A DNA stretch of 8,473 bases from an uncultured Sutterella sp. (lineage in GTDB: Bacteria > Pseudomonadota > Gammaproteobacteria > Burkholderiales > Burkholderiaceae_F), in assembly GCA_905206345.1 (NCBI GenBank), contig CAJLGW010000072.1, positions 1 to 8,473 on the forward strand, read 5' to 3'. Of the stretch, positions 1 to 5,744 are shown one piece after another. Under the pieces are notes generated by a model that was not told the origin of the DNA, did no database searches, and saw only the letters and a list, made by a program, of their open reading frames with translations. The position numbers and the translations under genes are program-made. The first letter of the stretch is position 1. Every line of letters starts with the position of its first letter.

Positions 1-3
1 TAA

Positions 4-41
4 CCCGTTTGAATTTTAAAATTTAACCCTTGACAAACGGG
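4..41. repeat. 8-bp inverted repeat at the left edge
   Basis: CCCGTTTG at 4-11 is matched exactly by CAAACGGG at 34-41 across a 22-nt AT-rich spacer. It ends two bases before the GTG of the truncated IS1634-type transposase, and an in-frame stop lies at 31-33. It could be the end of an element that cut the transposase gene, or a weak hairpin. The window begins too close to decide. Confidence 0.35.
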
Positions 42-42
42 A

Positions 43-906
43 GTGATCCATAGATGCAAACAGGAGCAACGGGATCGGATTCTCGAGGATGCCGGTTGGG
101 AGAATGTGATTTCGGAACAAGACGGGATCGTGCTGTGCCGATATAAAACCCTGGCCATGAAAAAGCCTCTGTATGAGACCAGGGTCAATCCGGAAACCGG
201 TCGCAAATCGCAGTCACACAAAGCCGGGGAAGAGATGGATGTGCGTTGGATCGTTTCTTACTCGCAAGCACGAGCCAACAAAGATCTGGCTGATCTTGAA
301 CGCAGCATTGAAAAGGCTCAAAGGGCTTTGGATCAGAAGACATCATTGACAAGCAGTCGAGGATACAAATCCTTGATTGTGACCCCGAAAGGCAAGGGCC
401 AGCCCAGACTGAATCAAGACAAAATTGATGATGCCCGTCGATGGGCAGGGTATTACGCCGTATGCACTAATCTGGAAACGAAGACGCCATCAGAAATCAT
501 GGGAATTTACCGGCATCTTTGGCAGATTGAAGACTGTTTCCGTGTGAGCAAGACAACGTTGGAAGCACGTCCTTGCTTTGTTTGGACCAAGGAGCATATC
601 GAAGGCCACTTCATGAGTTGCTTCATCAGTTTGGTCATTGAAAAGTATCTTCGACATGTGCTCAAGAGCAAGTTTCAAGAGATCACCAATGACGAAATCA
701 ACACAGCACTGCGTACTGCTTTGCTGGCCTATAACAACGGGAATCCTCAGGTGCCGATGTATCTGCGTTTGTATTCCAGCGAAAGCCGCTTTGACGACAT
801 GCTGCACACCTTTGGACTGGAGCCTCCTTGCCGTTACGAAACGCCCGTGAGTCTGCGCAAGAAGCTTAGGCTGAAGACCGTCTACGCAGGAAAGCCTAAA
901 GCTTAG
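43..906 (+). pseudogene. IS1634-family transposase, C-terminal half (5'-truncated)
   Basis: This 287-codon frame reads as the C-terminal half of an IS1634-type (IS4-like superfamily) DDE transposase. Residues 69-97 match the family segment 'IVSYS..RA..D..D.....EKA'. Residues 156-190 carry the signature with Y156, E163 and K170 (Y-x6-E-x6-K), then LEARP.FVW, IEGHF and CF, which includes the catalytic Glu. Intact family members are, from memory, about twice as long; the half with the first catalytic Asp is missing. An in-frame stop at 31-33 lies just upstream and the apparent GTG start has no good ribosome site, so the frame start reflects truncation and is not a true start. Almost certainly inactive. 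An alternative is that the N-terminal half lies upstream in another frame, but bases 1-42 look non-coding. The family call is confident; the exact element is unknown. Confidence 0.8.
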
Positions 907-924
907 TGCTACGCAAAATGAGAA

Positions 925-1000
925 ATCGAGTAGGGGGAGATTTACATCTCGCCCCTCTCACACCGCAATTACAGGCATGCCGTTCGGCACCTGGCGGTTC
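925..1000 (-). ncRNA. Group II intron 3' end (domains V and VI), remnant
   Basis: Read on the minus strand, GAACCGCC starts at 1000. It is followed by a stem (CCGC, CAGG, TGCC / GGCA, TG bulge, CCTG, GCGG) capped by GAAC, and then GTGTGAGAGG. Next comes a second stem (GGGG, GAGAT / ATCTC, CCCC) and the terminal CTACTCGAT ending at 925. This order and these end sequences match bacterial group II introns, probably class C: domain V with its two-base bulge, the V-VI linker, domain VI with a branch-point A, and the 3' splice site. It lies 9 bases after the stop of a maturase fragment on the same strand, as in real introns. A 5-nt insertion (TAATT) interrupts the domain V 3' strand, and the 5' part of the intron is missing, so it cannot splice as seen. 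Confidence 0.75.
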
Positions 1001-1009
1001 CTAACCTTC

Positions 1010-1173
1010 CTAGGGACTCCACTGACGTGCAGTCCCTAGCCATGTCCAACCCAACATTTGCAGTACGTCATTCTTTAATGATCGTGTTAATACCCACGAC
1101 CCTGATACACGCCAGTAGCTCTTAGACGAGTTTCCCCACTCGTAAGCTCTTTGTCGTTCTATACCCAGTGCAA
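1010..1173 (-). pseudogene. Group II intron reverse transcriptase/maturase, C-terminal fragment
   Basis: About 54 codons ending in TAG at 1012-1010. The peptide reads ALGI..QRAYEWGNS.KSYWRVSGS..LTRSL.N, which is the C-terminal segment typical of group II intron-encoded proteins (family pattern 'LG....A...GNSRKGYWR.....P.....L.N..L...G'). This part follows the RT and maturase (X) domains in intact proteins of roughly 400-600 residues. The open frame extends to 1261, but those upstream codons are antisense to an IS3-family left end, so homology stops near 1173. The intron RNA domains V-VI follow directly. The reverse transcriptase core is absent, so the fragment is dead. It supports the RNA call independently. 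Confidence 0.75.
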
Positions 1174-1324
1174 TGGGTATCTGAAAAGTGGACCTCCAGG
1201 AATCATTTAGGAGAAAATGATGTCCAAGGAGGAAATCATTGTGACTCGTGTCCGTCGTCAATTCACTGTTGAGTTCAAACGTAATGCTGTTAGCCTTGTC
1301 TTAGACGAGCATCGCACTGTCAGC
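1174..1324 (+). mobile_element. IS3-family element, left end remnant
   Basis: TGGGTATCTGAAAAGTGGACCTCC begins at 1174 and has the form of an IS3-family terminal inverted repeat (starts with TG, with an AAAGTGGAC core). A ribosome site (GGAG at 1210-1213) and the start of an orfA frame follow. The element truncates the group II intron fragment on its left. On its right it is cut off around 1318-1326, where an IS21-like end begins. The orfB/integrase part is not in the window. The exact left boundary is inferred from where intron-protein similarity stops. Confidence 0.6.
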
Positions 1325-1327
1325 TAG
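1217..1327 (+). pseudogene. IS3-family transposase orfA, N-terminal fragment
   Basis: A 36-codon frame starting at tandem ATGs (1217 and 1220) behind GGAG. The peptide contains RRQFTVEFKRNAVSLVLDEHRTVS, laid out like the beginning of the IS3-family OrfA helix-turn-helix protein (HTH_Tnp_1: R..F..EFK..AV.L......S). In intact proteins the next residues continue into EAC.. and the recognition helix. Here a TAG follows immediately (1325-1327), at the point where unrelated repeat-rich sequence begins. OrfA is normally about 90-120 residues, so two thirds are missing and no transposase can be made. The frame is short, but the match of motif, ribosome site and upstream inverted repeat makes the call reasonable. 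Confidence 0.65.
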
Positions 1328-1459
1328 ACCACAGCACATTTTTAGCACACTAATCGCAAAAAGTTGGCACGGCAAACGCAGACCTCGGCACACCTCTGCT
1401 TAATCAAAATCGCAAATCCTGGCACATTAAACGCAGAAAAGCGGCACGACTGTTGCAAA
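1318..1459 (+). mobile_element. Probable IS21-family end with phased repeats, remnant
   Basis: This stretch has no coding frame but contains a recurring unit (A/G)GCAC-N6-(C/T)GCA. Copies start at 1344, 1366, 1421 and 1443, with a degenerate copy at 1387 and an isolated CGCA at 1411. Starts are 21-22 bp apart except for one gap of 34 bp. IS21-family ends are known to carry several copies of such repeats ('GGCAC....AACGCA'), which bind the IstA transposase. The element would start at TGT (1318) inside the IS3 orfA fragment. No istA or istB gene is visible; the rest was lost, or separated by the IS66 insertion at 1460. Family assignment is from memory of repeat form only. Confidence 0.5.
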
Positions 1460-1476
1460 GTAAGTTCCCTATGATC
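1460..1476 (+). repeat. IS66 terminal inverted repeat, tnpC-distal end
   Basis: The 17-bp end GTAAGTTCCCTATGATC matches the opposite end with one mismatch (A versus G at position 15). It sits at the edge of the last IS21-like repeat unit. Confidence 0.88.
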
Positions 1477-1490
1477 AAAAAACGTAGGCA

Positions 1491-1515
1491 ATAAAAAGGC
1501 GCCCGAAGGCGCCAA
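1491..1515 (-). terminator. Rho-independent terminator after tnpC
   Basis: On the minus strand, GGCGCC-TTCG-GGCGCC (1513-1498) forms a perfect 6-bp GC stem with a stable TTCG tetraloop, followed at once by TTTTTAT. It lies about 20 nt beyond the tnpC stop and inside the IS66 boundary, so it would end the tnp transcript before it leaves the element. Confidence 0.88.
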
Positions 1516-1534
1516 CGCATGTCAGAGAAGACTT

Positions 1535-3619
1535 TTACCGATCGTAATTCCACGGTAGCCACTTGCTAAAGTCGAAGCTCTCAATCGGTCCCTCGAAATC
1601 CCATCGCATAATCTTCTTTTGAGGATTCTTGCCATCTAACAATTCTCGTTCCCAATTACGTTCGTAGCAGTGCTTAAACAGCGCGCGTCCATAATCCTGC
1701 AACCACTGCACCGGATCTTCGATGCCATTTACTTTGGCGGTTTCAAAGACCGAATAAATCGCGCACAAACTTTCTATTCCCTCAATTGATTGAGAGAACT
1801 CCGCATTCTTCCTGATCAGCGTCAATGGACGGATCGCTCTTTCCACATAATTGGTATCACACGGCACCCGTACGTCAGTCAAGAAATACCTCAATGCGTC
1901 TCGTTGATTCATGTAGTACATGACCACTCCCGCATAAGGACTTTCTTTCGATTTTTGGTATCTCGTTCCTTTGATTACCGTGTACTCTCCCGCTAAAGCT
2001 GTCATCACCTTATCAATGCCATCCATTAAGGGTTTGACCTTTTCTCGTCTGAGTTTTACGCGTCGGGCTAAGTAATCCGGCTGACTTTCTTGTTCTTTGC
2101 GTTGAGCTTCATTTTCAAAATGCATGATCAACTTCAAGCTCTGCAACACTGTCAGTAGCATCTTTTGTGTGTGATCAGCATTTTGCATAAACATTTCGAG
2201 TTCGTCATCACTTAATGCATCGCACTCTCTGCCCAATTTTTCCCAATTGATCGCTTCACACACTTCACGACGGAGATGAGTCAAACAGGATTGATGACCT
2301 GCCTCCGGAAACTGTTGAGCAATGACTGTTCGATAAGCTGCATAGCCATCCGTCACCAATACCTGCGGATTAAGCTTGAGTTCCTTGATCACCTCTTTGA
2401 TGCATTCGGCACTTCGACTTCTCATATAACGGTACGACACGAACTGTTGAGGCGAGTCTTCAGGGTTGGCTAACGCTAAAACGTAGCTTTGTTTCGCAAG
2501 CTTTTCCACCTTCTTGGCCACGCCCTTACCTTGCGATTGCAAACAATCGTAGGTTGTTTCGTCAGAGATCAGAACTTCGGGTGATCCAATGGCATTCATC
2601 ATGGCCTGCATCAATGGATTCAGATAGAGCTTGACCCATTGATTACGAAGTCGTAACAATGTGTCCTTACCTAATCGCATCGGCTCCATGAACAGCTTTT
2701 CGCAACGATGCATCGGTACGCTGTTATGCAACAGATGAGCCATGTTAATGAGCGTAGCTTGCGAAACGGTTTGATTGGGTAACACCGGTACCGGTGCGTC
2801 TTGGGCCATCTGAGCGTGTACCTTGCCACAACGCGGACACTGCGATAACTCGATACCGATGTGGATCTCTTCGAGCATGTCTTGGAGTTTCATCGACAAA
2901 GCTTTACATTCTTCACCATGTACAGCCAGGTCAATGACTCTTGCACCACACTCACAGTGGAGTTGCTTTTGAGCCATAACATTGTGTTTTTGAAGCAGTG
3001 TTGCTTTACTGAGTTGACGGTTTTTCAGTAATCGCACCATCGCTTCGGGTTGTGGCAGGTTCTTACTTTCTTGGTCACAAAGTTCAGCTAAGGCTTTAGC
3101 CGCCTCCATGCATTCGTTTTGACTTTGGAGGTTTTTAAGCACCGTGACCGAACTCTTGAGGGCACGTCGGAGACCACTTTTGATGTTGTGCATTTGCATT
3201 TGATTTTGTTGCATCATCTGCGCGATCTGCTCTGTTTCTTCAACTTCTTTGGCCGTAGGCTTAAGGCTCTCATTGCCTTTGCGCACAAGCGTTCGTAAAA
3301 AGCGATTGTTTTGGACTTGTTCAATCGCCTTGTCGTGGCACTTAACGAGCTGTACCTCGCATTGGTCATTGATGGTATATTCACTGCCCAATAGAGTTTG
3401 CAGATCCACACCCAACTTGAGAAGTTCTTTCTTGGTGGTAGCAAAAGCAAACGTCAAAACCTTTTTGTCCTCGGTTAATTGAGTAACCTCTCCCTGTTGC
3501 TTTTTAAGCCGTCCACTTTGGGCTTCGATTTTCTCCTGCTTAGCACGCAATTGCTCGCGCTGAGCTTCGACAAGTGAGAGAAGCTCTTCGTAAGTAGGTT
3601 GTTGCGCATTAGCGGACAT
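1535..3619 (-). CDS. tnpC: IS66-family transposase TnpC (DDE)
   Basis: This is the DDE transposase of the IS66 element. Residues 10-55 are a charged, Gln/Glu/Lys-rich stretch with heptad character (likely coiled coil), followed by a helical linker to about 210. Residues 221-264 hold a zinc-finger-like segment with C222, C224, C261 and C264, as in IS66 zinc-finger domains. The catalytic domain follows. D353 (ISDET), D424 (VTDGYAAY) and E593 (NYVERAIRPL.LIRKN) match the family DDE positions, so the active site looks complete. At 694 aa it is well above the roughly 500-550 aa usual for TnpC, the extra mainly in the N-terminal linker. The ATG start has a modest GAAGAG eight bases upstream. It lies 253 nt after tnpB and ends at a strong terminator. 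Apparently intact. Confidence 0.93.
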   Translation of the reverse strand: MSANAQQPTYEELLSLVEAQREQLRAKQEKIEAQSGRLKKQQGEVTQLTEDKKVLTFAFATTKKELLKLGVDLQTLLGSEYTINDQCEVQLVKCHDKAIEQVQNNRFLRTLVRKGNESLKPTAKEVEETEQIAQMMQQNQMQMHNIKSGLRRALKSSVTVLKNLQSQNECMEAAKALAELCDQESKNLPQPEAMVRLLKNRQLSKATLLQKHNVMAQKQLHCECGARVIDLAVHGEECKALSMKLQDMLEEIHIGIELSQCPRCGKVHAQMAQDAPVPVLPNQTVSQATLINMAHLLHNSVPMHRCEKLFMEPMRLGKDTLLRLRNQWVKLYLNPLMQAMMNAIGSPEVLISDETTYDCLQSQGKGVAKKVEKLAKQSYVLALANPEDSPQQFVSYRYMRSRSAECIKEVIKELKLNPQVLVTDGYAAYRTVIAQQFPEAGHQSCLTHLRREVCEAINWEKLGRECDALSDDELEMFMQNADHTQKMLLTVLQSLKLIMHFENEAQRKEQESQPDYLARRVKLRREKVKPLMDGIDKVMTALAGEYTVIKGTRYQKSKESPYAGVVMYYMNQRDALRYFLTDVRVPCDTNYVERAIRPLTLIRKNAEFSQSIEGIESLCAIYSVFETAKVNGIEDPVQWLQDYGRALFKHCYERNWERELLDGKNPQKKIMRWDFEGPIESFDFSKWLPWNYDR

Positions 3620-3728
3620 GTTTCGAACTCTTCAAAAACGATATTTTGAGTCATTTTACAAGAGCCCAAACAATAAGTAAACCATTGATAAATAAGAATA
3701 AAAATGAAATTGGGGGCTGGGTGACTTT

Positions 3729-3806
3729 TTAAGCTTCGGAGTCAAAAATCACGAGAAGTCCGTCTTGCAGGGCCTGTAAATAGCCCTGGTAACGGATCTT
3801 AACCAT
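3729..3806 (-). CDS. Possible 25-aa small ORF in the tnpB-tnpC gap
   Basis: Between tnpB and tnpC there are 253 nt without a recognised gene. On the minus strand an ATG at 3806 opens 25 codons (MVKIRYQGYL...VIFDSEA) ending in TAA at 3729. There is no convincing Shine-Dalgarno sequence. A 6-bp hairpin (CAGGGC 3768-3773 with GCCCTG 3783-3788) lies inside the frame. It could be a small accessory peptide of this IS66 subtype, a decayed remnant, or chance. The rest of the gap (3620-3728 and 3807-3872) shows nothing I recognise. Confidence 0.2.
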   Translation of the reverse strand: MVKIRYQGYLQALQDGLLVIFDSEA

Positions 3807-3872
3807 TTGATTATCAAAGAGAAAATATGAGAAATGTGGACTTTAGGAAGCGTGTATTTTTATTGATTCGAA

Positions 3873-4223
3873 TCAAAAGATTGTCAGTTTTTCAGCAAGG
3901 ATTGTCGTTTGACCTGAATGGCCTCGCCATCCAAATAGCTTAACCGTCAGAGGTTCTGTTGCCACACCTTTGGCGCGGGTGAGCAACTGTTGAAATCGCC
4001 CTTGGTGCAATTTACGCGTTAGCAAAACCGTGCCTTTGGCATCGGCAAAGATGACTTTTACCATAGCTCGAGATTTATTGGCAAAGACAACACAGTCTTG
4101 ACCTCGAGTGACATCAATATTCAAGAACTGTTGGCTGATGGTCGATAACTTTAAAAAACCACTGCGCATATCTACCGGACACAATACCAAAATGACTTTG
4201 CGATTAGCGAGTGTGAACTTCAT
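3873..4223 (-). CDS. tnpB: IS66-family accessory protein TnpB
   Basis: A 116-aa protein, the usual TnpB length. VDMRSGFLKL at 17-26 corresponds to the family's 'TDMR.(S/G)F.GL' motif. Residues 43-77, with the DCVVFANK and GTVLLTRKLHQGRF segments, follow the pattern 'G..FVF.N(R/K)....K.L..D..G..L..K.L..GRF'. TnpB is required with TnpA and TnpC for transposition of IS66-type elements; its biochemical role is not well defined. The ATG at 4223-4221 overlaps the TGA of the downstream part of tnpA in an ATGA arrangement, which suggests translational coupling. A GAGG sits 9 nt upstream. It looks intact. Because of the tnpA frameshift, ribosomes finishing the 90-codon frame stop about 110 nt short of this start, so coupling may be lost. 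Confidence 0.9.
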   Translation of the reverse strand: MKFTLANRKVILVLCPVDMRSGFLKLSTISQQFLNIDVTRGQDCVVFANKSRAMVKVIFADAKGTVLLTRKLHQGRFQQLLTRAKGVATEPLTVKLFGWRGHSGQTTILAEKLTIF

Positions 4224-4605
4224 AGCTTCAAACCTCGAATCAGACGAATGGCGAACAACTCAGCATTATCAACGCAAAGCCTTAGATTTACTCCGGGTGC
4301 CAACTCAAGGGTTACAACTTCAGCGGGGGCGCTCAGGTGCTCTGTTGTTTGAGGTTCGAGAATTTATAGGTTTTGAAGATCCGACGGAGTAATCGTTTTA
4401 ACCTCAACTTGCGATGGGTTCTCTCATCGGTATGAAGCTGTTGTCGCATTTGCGAGAGTTTACGATAAAAAGAGCTACGTGAAATCTGCCGACTGCCAGT
4501 GAACTTGGGTAATTCAGTTTCAAAAAACTGTTTAGCAGTAAGATTTTTAGGGCGGTTGGTATACGCAATCGCTATGGAAAGCCAATCAATTTTGATTCTG
4601 GTCAT
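4220..4605 (-). pseudogene. tnpA: IS66-family accessory protein TnpA, frameshifted
   Basis: The first part is a 90-codon frame (ATG at 4605, ribosome site AAGGTG, stop TGA at 4335-4333) rich in basic residues, with SRSSFYRKLSQMRQQ at about 43-57 as the likely DNA-binding helical part. The missing C-terminal part is present in another frame, from about 4360 to a TGA at 4222-4220. It reads ILEPQTTEHLSAPAEV, VTLELAPGVNLRLCVDNAEL and FAIRLIRGLKL. That matches the known TnpA tail form 'I.L.LP.GV.LRV......L..L...L'. Joining needs one -1 shift between about 4333 and 4361, equivalent to one missing base. Joined length would be about 130 aa, normal for TnpA. I see no classic slippery heptamer there, so a mutation or sequencing error is likelier than programmed frameshifting. 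Confidence 0.75.
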
Positions 4606-4638
4606 AGGTCACCTTACGAAATAAACGTGTTGACCTAT
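4604..4638 (-). promoter_or_regulatory. Inverted repeat enclosing the tnpA ribosome site
   Basis: ATAGGTCA at 4604-4611 is matched exactly by TGACCTAT at 4631-4638 with a 19-nt spacer. In the tnpA transcript this gives an 8-bp stem whose 3' arm runs into the start codon (4605-4603) and whose arm-loop junction contains the AAGG of the ribosome site. It could repress tnpA translation, or act as a protein-binding operator at DNA level. The pairing is directly visible; the function is inferred. Confidence 0.45.
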
Positions 4639-4667
4639 TGTGAATAAAAATATTTTTCTACATCAGC

Positions 4668-4684
4668 GACCATAGGGAACTTAC
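4668..4684 (-). repeat. IS66 terminal inverted repeat, tnpA-proximal end
   Basis: GACCATAGGGAACTTAC on the plus strand is the reverse complement of the other end with one mismatch. It lies about 60 bp upstream of the tnpA start. A TA-rich stretch (4640-4660) between could hold the tnp promoter, but I see no clear -35/-10 pair. Confidence 0.88.
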
Positions 4685-4751
4685 CTCATTGCAGTGTTCG
4701 TATAGAACGAGATGTAAGGCTCAATAATAAAGTGATTTTAGGCTTGGATTT

Positions 4752-4778
4752 AAGGCCTCACGAAAACAGTGAGGCCTT
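4752..4778. terminator. Perfect 10-bp hairpin at the 3' end of the polysaccharide operon
   Basis: AAGGCCTCAC (4752-4761) pairs fully with GTGAGGCCTT (4769-4778) around a 7-nt loop. It lies 43 nt past the stop of the last minus-strand operon gene, in a 136-bp non-coding spacer (4685-4820). The T tract is short (TTT on plus, TT on minus), so termination may be weak or bidirectional. Nothing else recognisable lies in the spacer. Confidence 0.6.
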
Positions 4779-4820
4779 TCATTGATTATCATTTCTTGAA
4801 CATATCATCGATTTTCCCAC

Positions 4821-5744
4821 TCAAGATTGGTTAAATCGTCGTTCTTTTCCAAAGGTTTTTAAGATTTTCCAAAATGTTCTTTGAAATAAGGGGAGATTGT
4901 TTTTTATTGACTTAGAATAAGTATGCGTCAACACTCCATTGTAGTGCCGTTTATACTCCAAGTTTCCACCTGACAAATAAAAAACTTTCTTATGATTTTT
5001 TATCAAATCATTGATAATCTGATAATAGAGAATCATTCCAACAGAGTATTTTGAGTAATTTTGATTTGAAGAAAAATTTTCAAAATAAACGTTCCCGGAC
5101 GGTAAATCACAAATGAAACCAATCGCTAAAATTTCCTCCTCTTCACTATTCTGATGTTTGAGCTTCAGAGTATAACAGTCAGTTATCCCGAAAGTGCTCA
5201 AAAAGCTTTGAGGGCTTCCTTCAAATCTAAAATTGTGGGACTTATTTTTCCAGTCCAAATATGTTTGCACATAAATATATTGGAAGGATGCATCAGAAGT
5301 GGAGTGTCTTTCAGTTAGTAATATGCAGTTTCTCTCTGTCTGTAACTTTTTTGGATAATATTTCGTGTTATACCGAACTCTTTTTGATAATTTGCTATCA
5401 AACTCTTCTATACTTGGGGGCAAGGCTATATGCCAATACGGATATTTCTCAACCCCAGGAATTGGGGTGTAGCTATGTTTGACCTCTATAGAATCTAGGA
5501 AAGGATATTTTGTAAAGATATACGCAAATAATTCCTCAAGTAACGAGTACGGCAATTTTCTGAGATAAAGACCTACCTTTGCTACAGATTTTTCCAATTT
5601 TACAGGCACATAGTAAGTATCAATCAAAAGTAATAGGAAATCACTACCATATAATATATCGAACCTATTGTGAATGATATCTATCTCAAGATTTTTGGAT
5701 AGAACCTCTTCTCGATTTTTCTTTACCTCAATAATTCGCGTCAT
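4821..5744 (-). CDS. CelD/BioF2-type GNAT acyltransferase, polysaccharide modification
   Basis: A 307-aa protein, probably a GNAT-fold acyltransferase of the CelD/BioF2 (Acetyltransf_6, FemAB-like) group. The best evidence is the C-terminal stretch at 230-270, YSKYSVGMILYYQ, then a spacer, then FYLSGG..EYKRHYNG. It follows the family form 'yS.YSpG.lL...li......g....dfg.G...YK..f', which forms the acyl-CoA-binding region. There is no signal peptide, so it is likely cytoplasmic. I chose ATG at 5744 over the TTG at 5759 because GGGAAGGG sits just upstream and the ATG overlaps the TGA of the deacetylase gene as ATGA. Directly after a sugar deacetylase, it could re-acylate the freed amino group of a sugar nucleotide or lipid-linked sugar; that role is inferred. 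The substrate is unknown. Confidence 0.7.
   Translation of the reverse strand: MTRIIEVKKNREEVLSKNLEIDIIHNRFDILYGSDFLLLLIDTYYVPVKLEKSVAKVGLYLRKLPYSLLEELFAYIFTKYPFLDSIEVKHSYTPIPGVEKYPYWHIALPPSIEEFDSKLSKRVRYNTKYYPKKLQTERNCILLTERHSTSDASFQYIYVQTYLDWKNKSHNFRFEGSPQSFLSTFGITDCYTLKLKHQNSEEEEILAIGFICDLPSGNVYFENFSSNQNYSKYSVGMILYYQIINDLIKNHKKVFYLSGGNLEYKRHYNGVLTHTYSKSIKNNLPLFQRTFWKILKTFGKERRFNQS

Larger units (their letters stand above)
1460..4684 (-). mobile_element. IS66-family insertion sequence, near complete
   Basis: A 3225-bp element bounded by 17-bp terminal inverted repeats that differ at one base: GTAAGTTCCCTATGATC at 1460-1476, and on the other strand GTAAGTTCCCTATGGTC at 4684-4668. GTAA ends are typical of IS66. 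Inside, on the minus strand, are tnpA (frameshifted), tnpB and tnpC in the usual order, then a terminator. IS66 elements normally make 8-bp target duplications; the flanks here (GTTGCAAA and CTCATTGC) do not match. One side has therefore probably been rearranged or deleted after insertion. TnpC and TnpB look intact, but the TnpA break makes independent mobility doubtful. Confidence 0.9.

Noticed and set aside
29..57. Promoter for the IS1634 fragment (TTGACA at 29-34)
   Set aside because: No acceptable -10 box at 16-18 bp, and the TTGACA is largely part of the inverted repeat.
1010..1261. Single 83-aa protein on the minus strand
   Set aside because: Only the C-terminal part resembles an intron maturase. 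The first 27 or so codons are antisense to the IS3 inverted repeat and orfA start, so it is a chance fusion of two remnants.
1344..1457. CRISPR array or iteron-type plasmid origin
   Set aside because: Units are degenerate, with no constant repeat of 25-35 nt and no cas or rep gene nearby; an IS21-type end explains the pattern better.
3475..3669. 64-codon minus-strand frame starting before tnpC
   Set aside because: It overlaps the tnpC start out of frame, and its sequence is a low-complexity shadow of the TnpC coiled-coil codons.
4108..4392. 94-codon plus-strand frame across the tnpA-tnpB junction
   Set aside because: It is antisense to TnpA tail and TnpB codons that carry clear family motifs, and it has no recognisable features of its own.
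4687..4785. Open plus-strand frame of about 32 codons after the IS66 end
   Set aside because: It has no start codon in context, runs through the perfect hairpin, and resembles nothing I know; likely chance.
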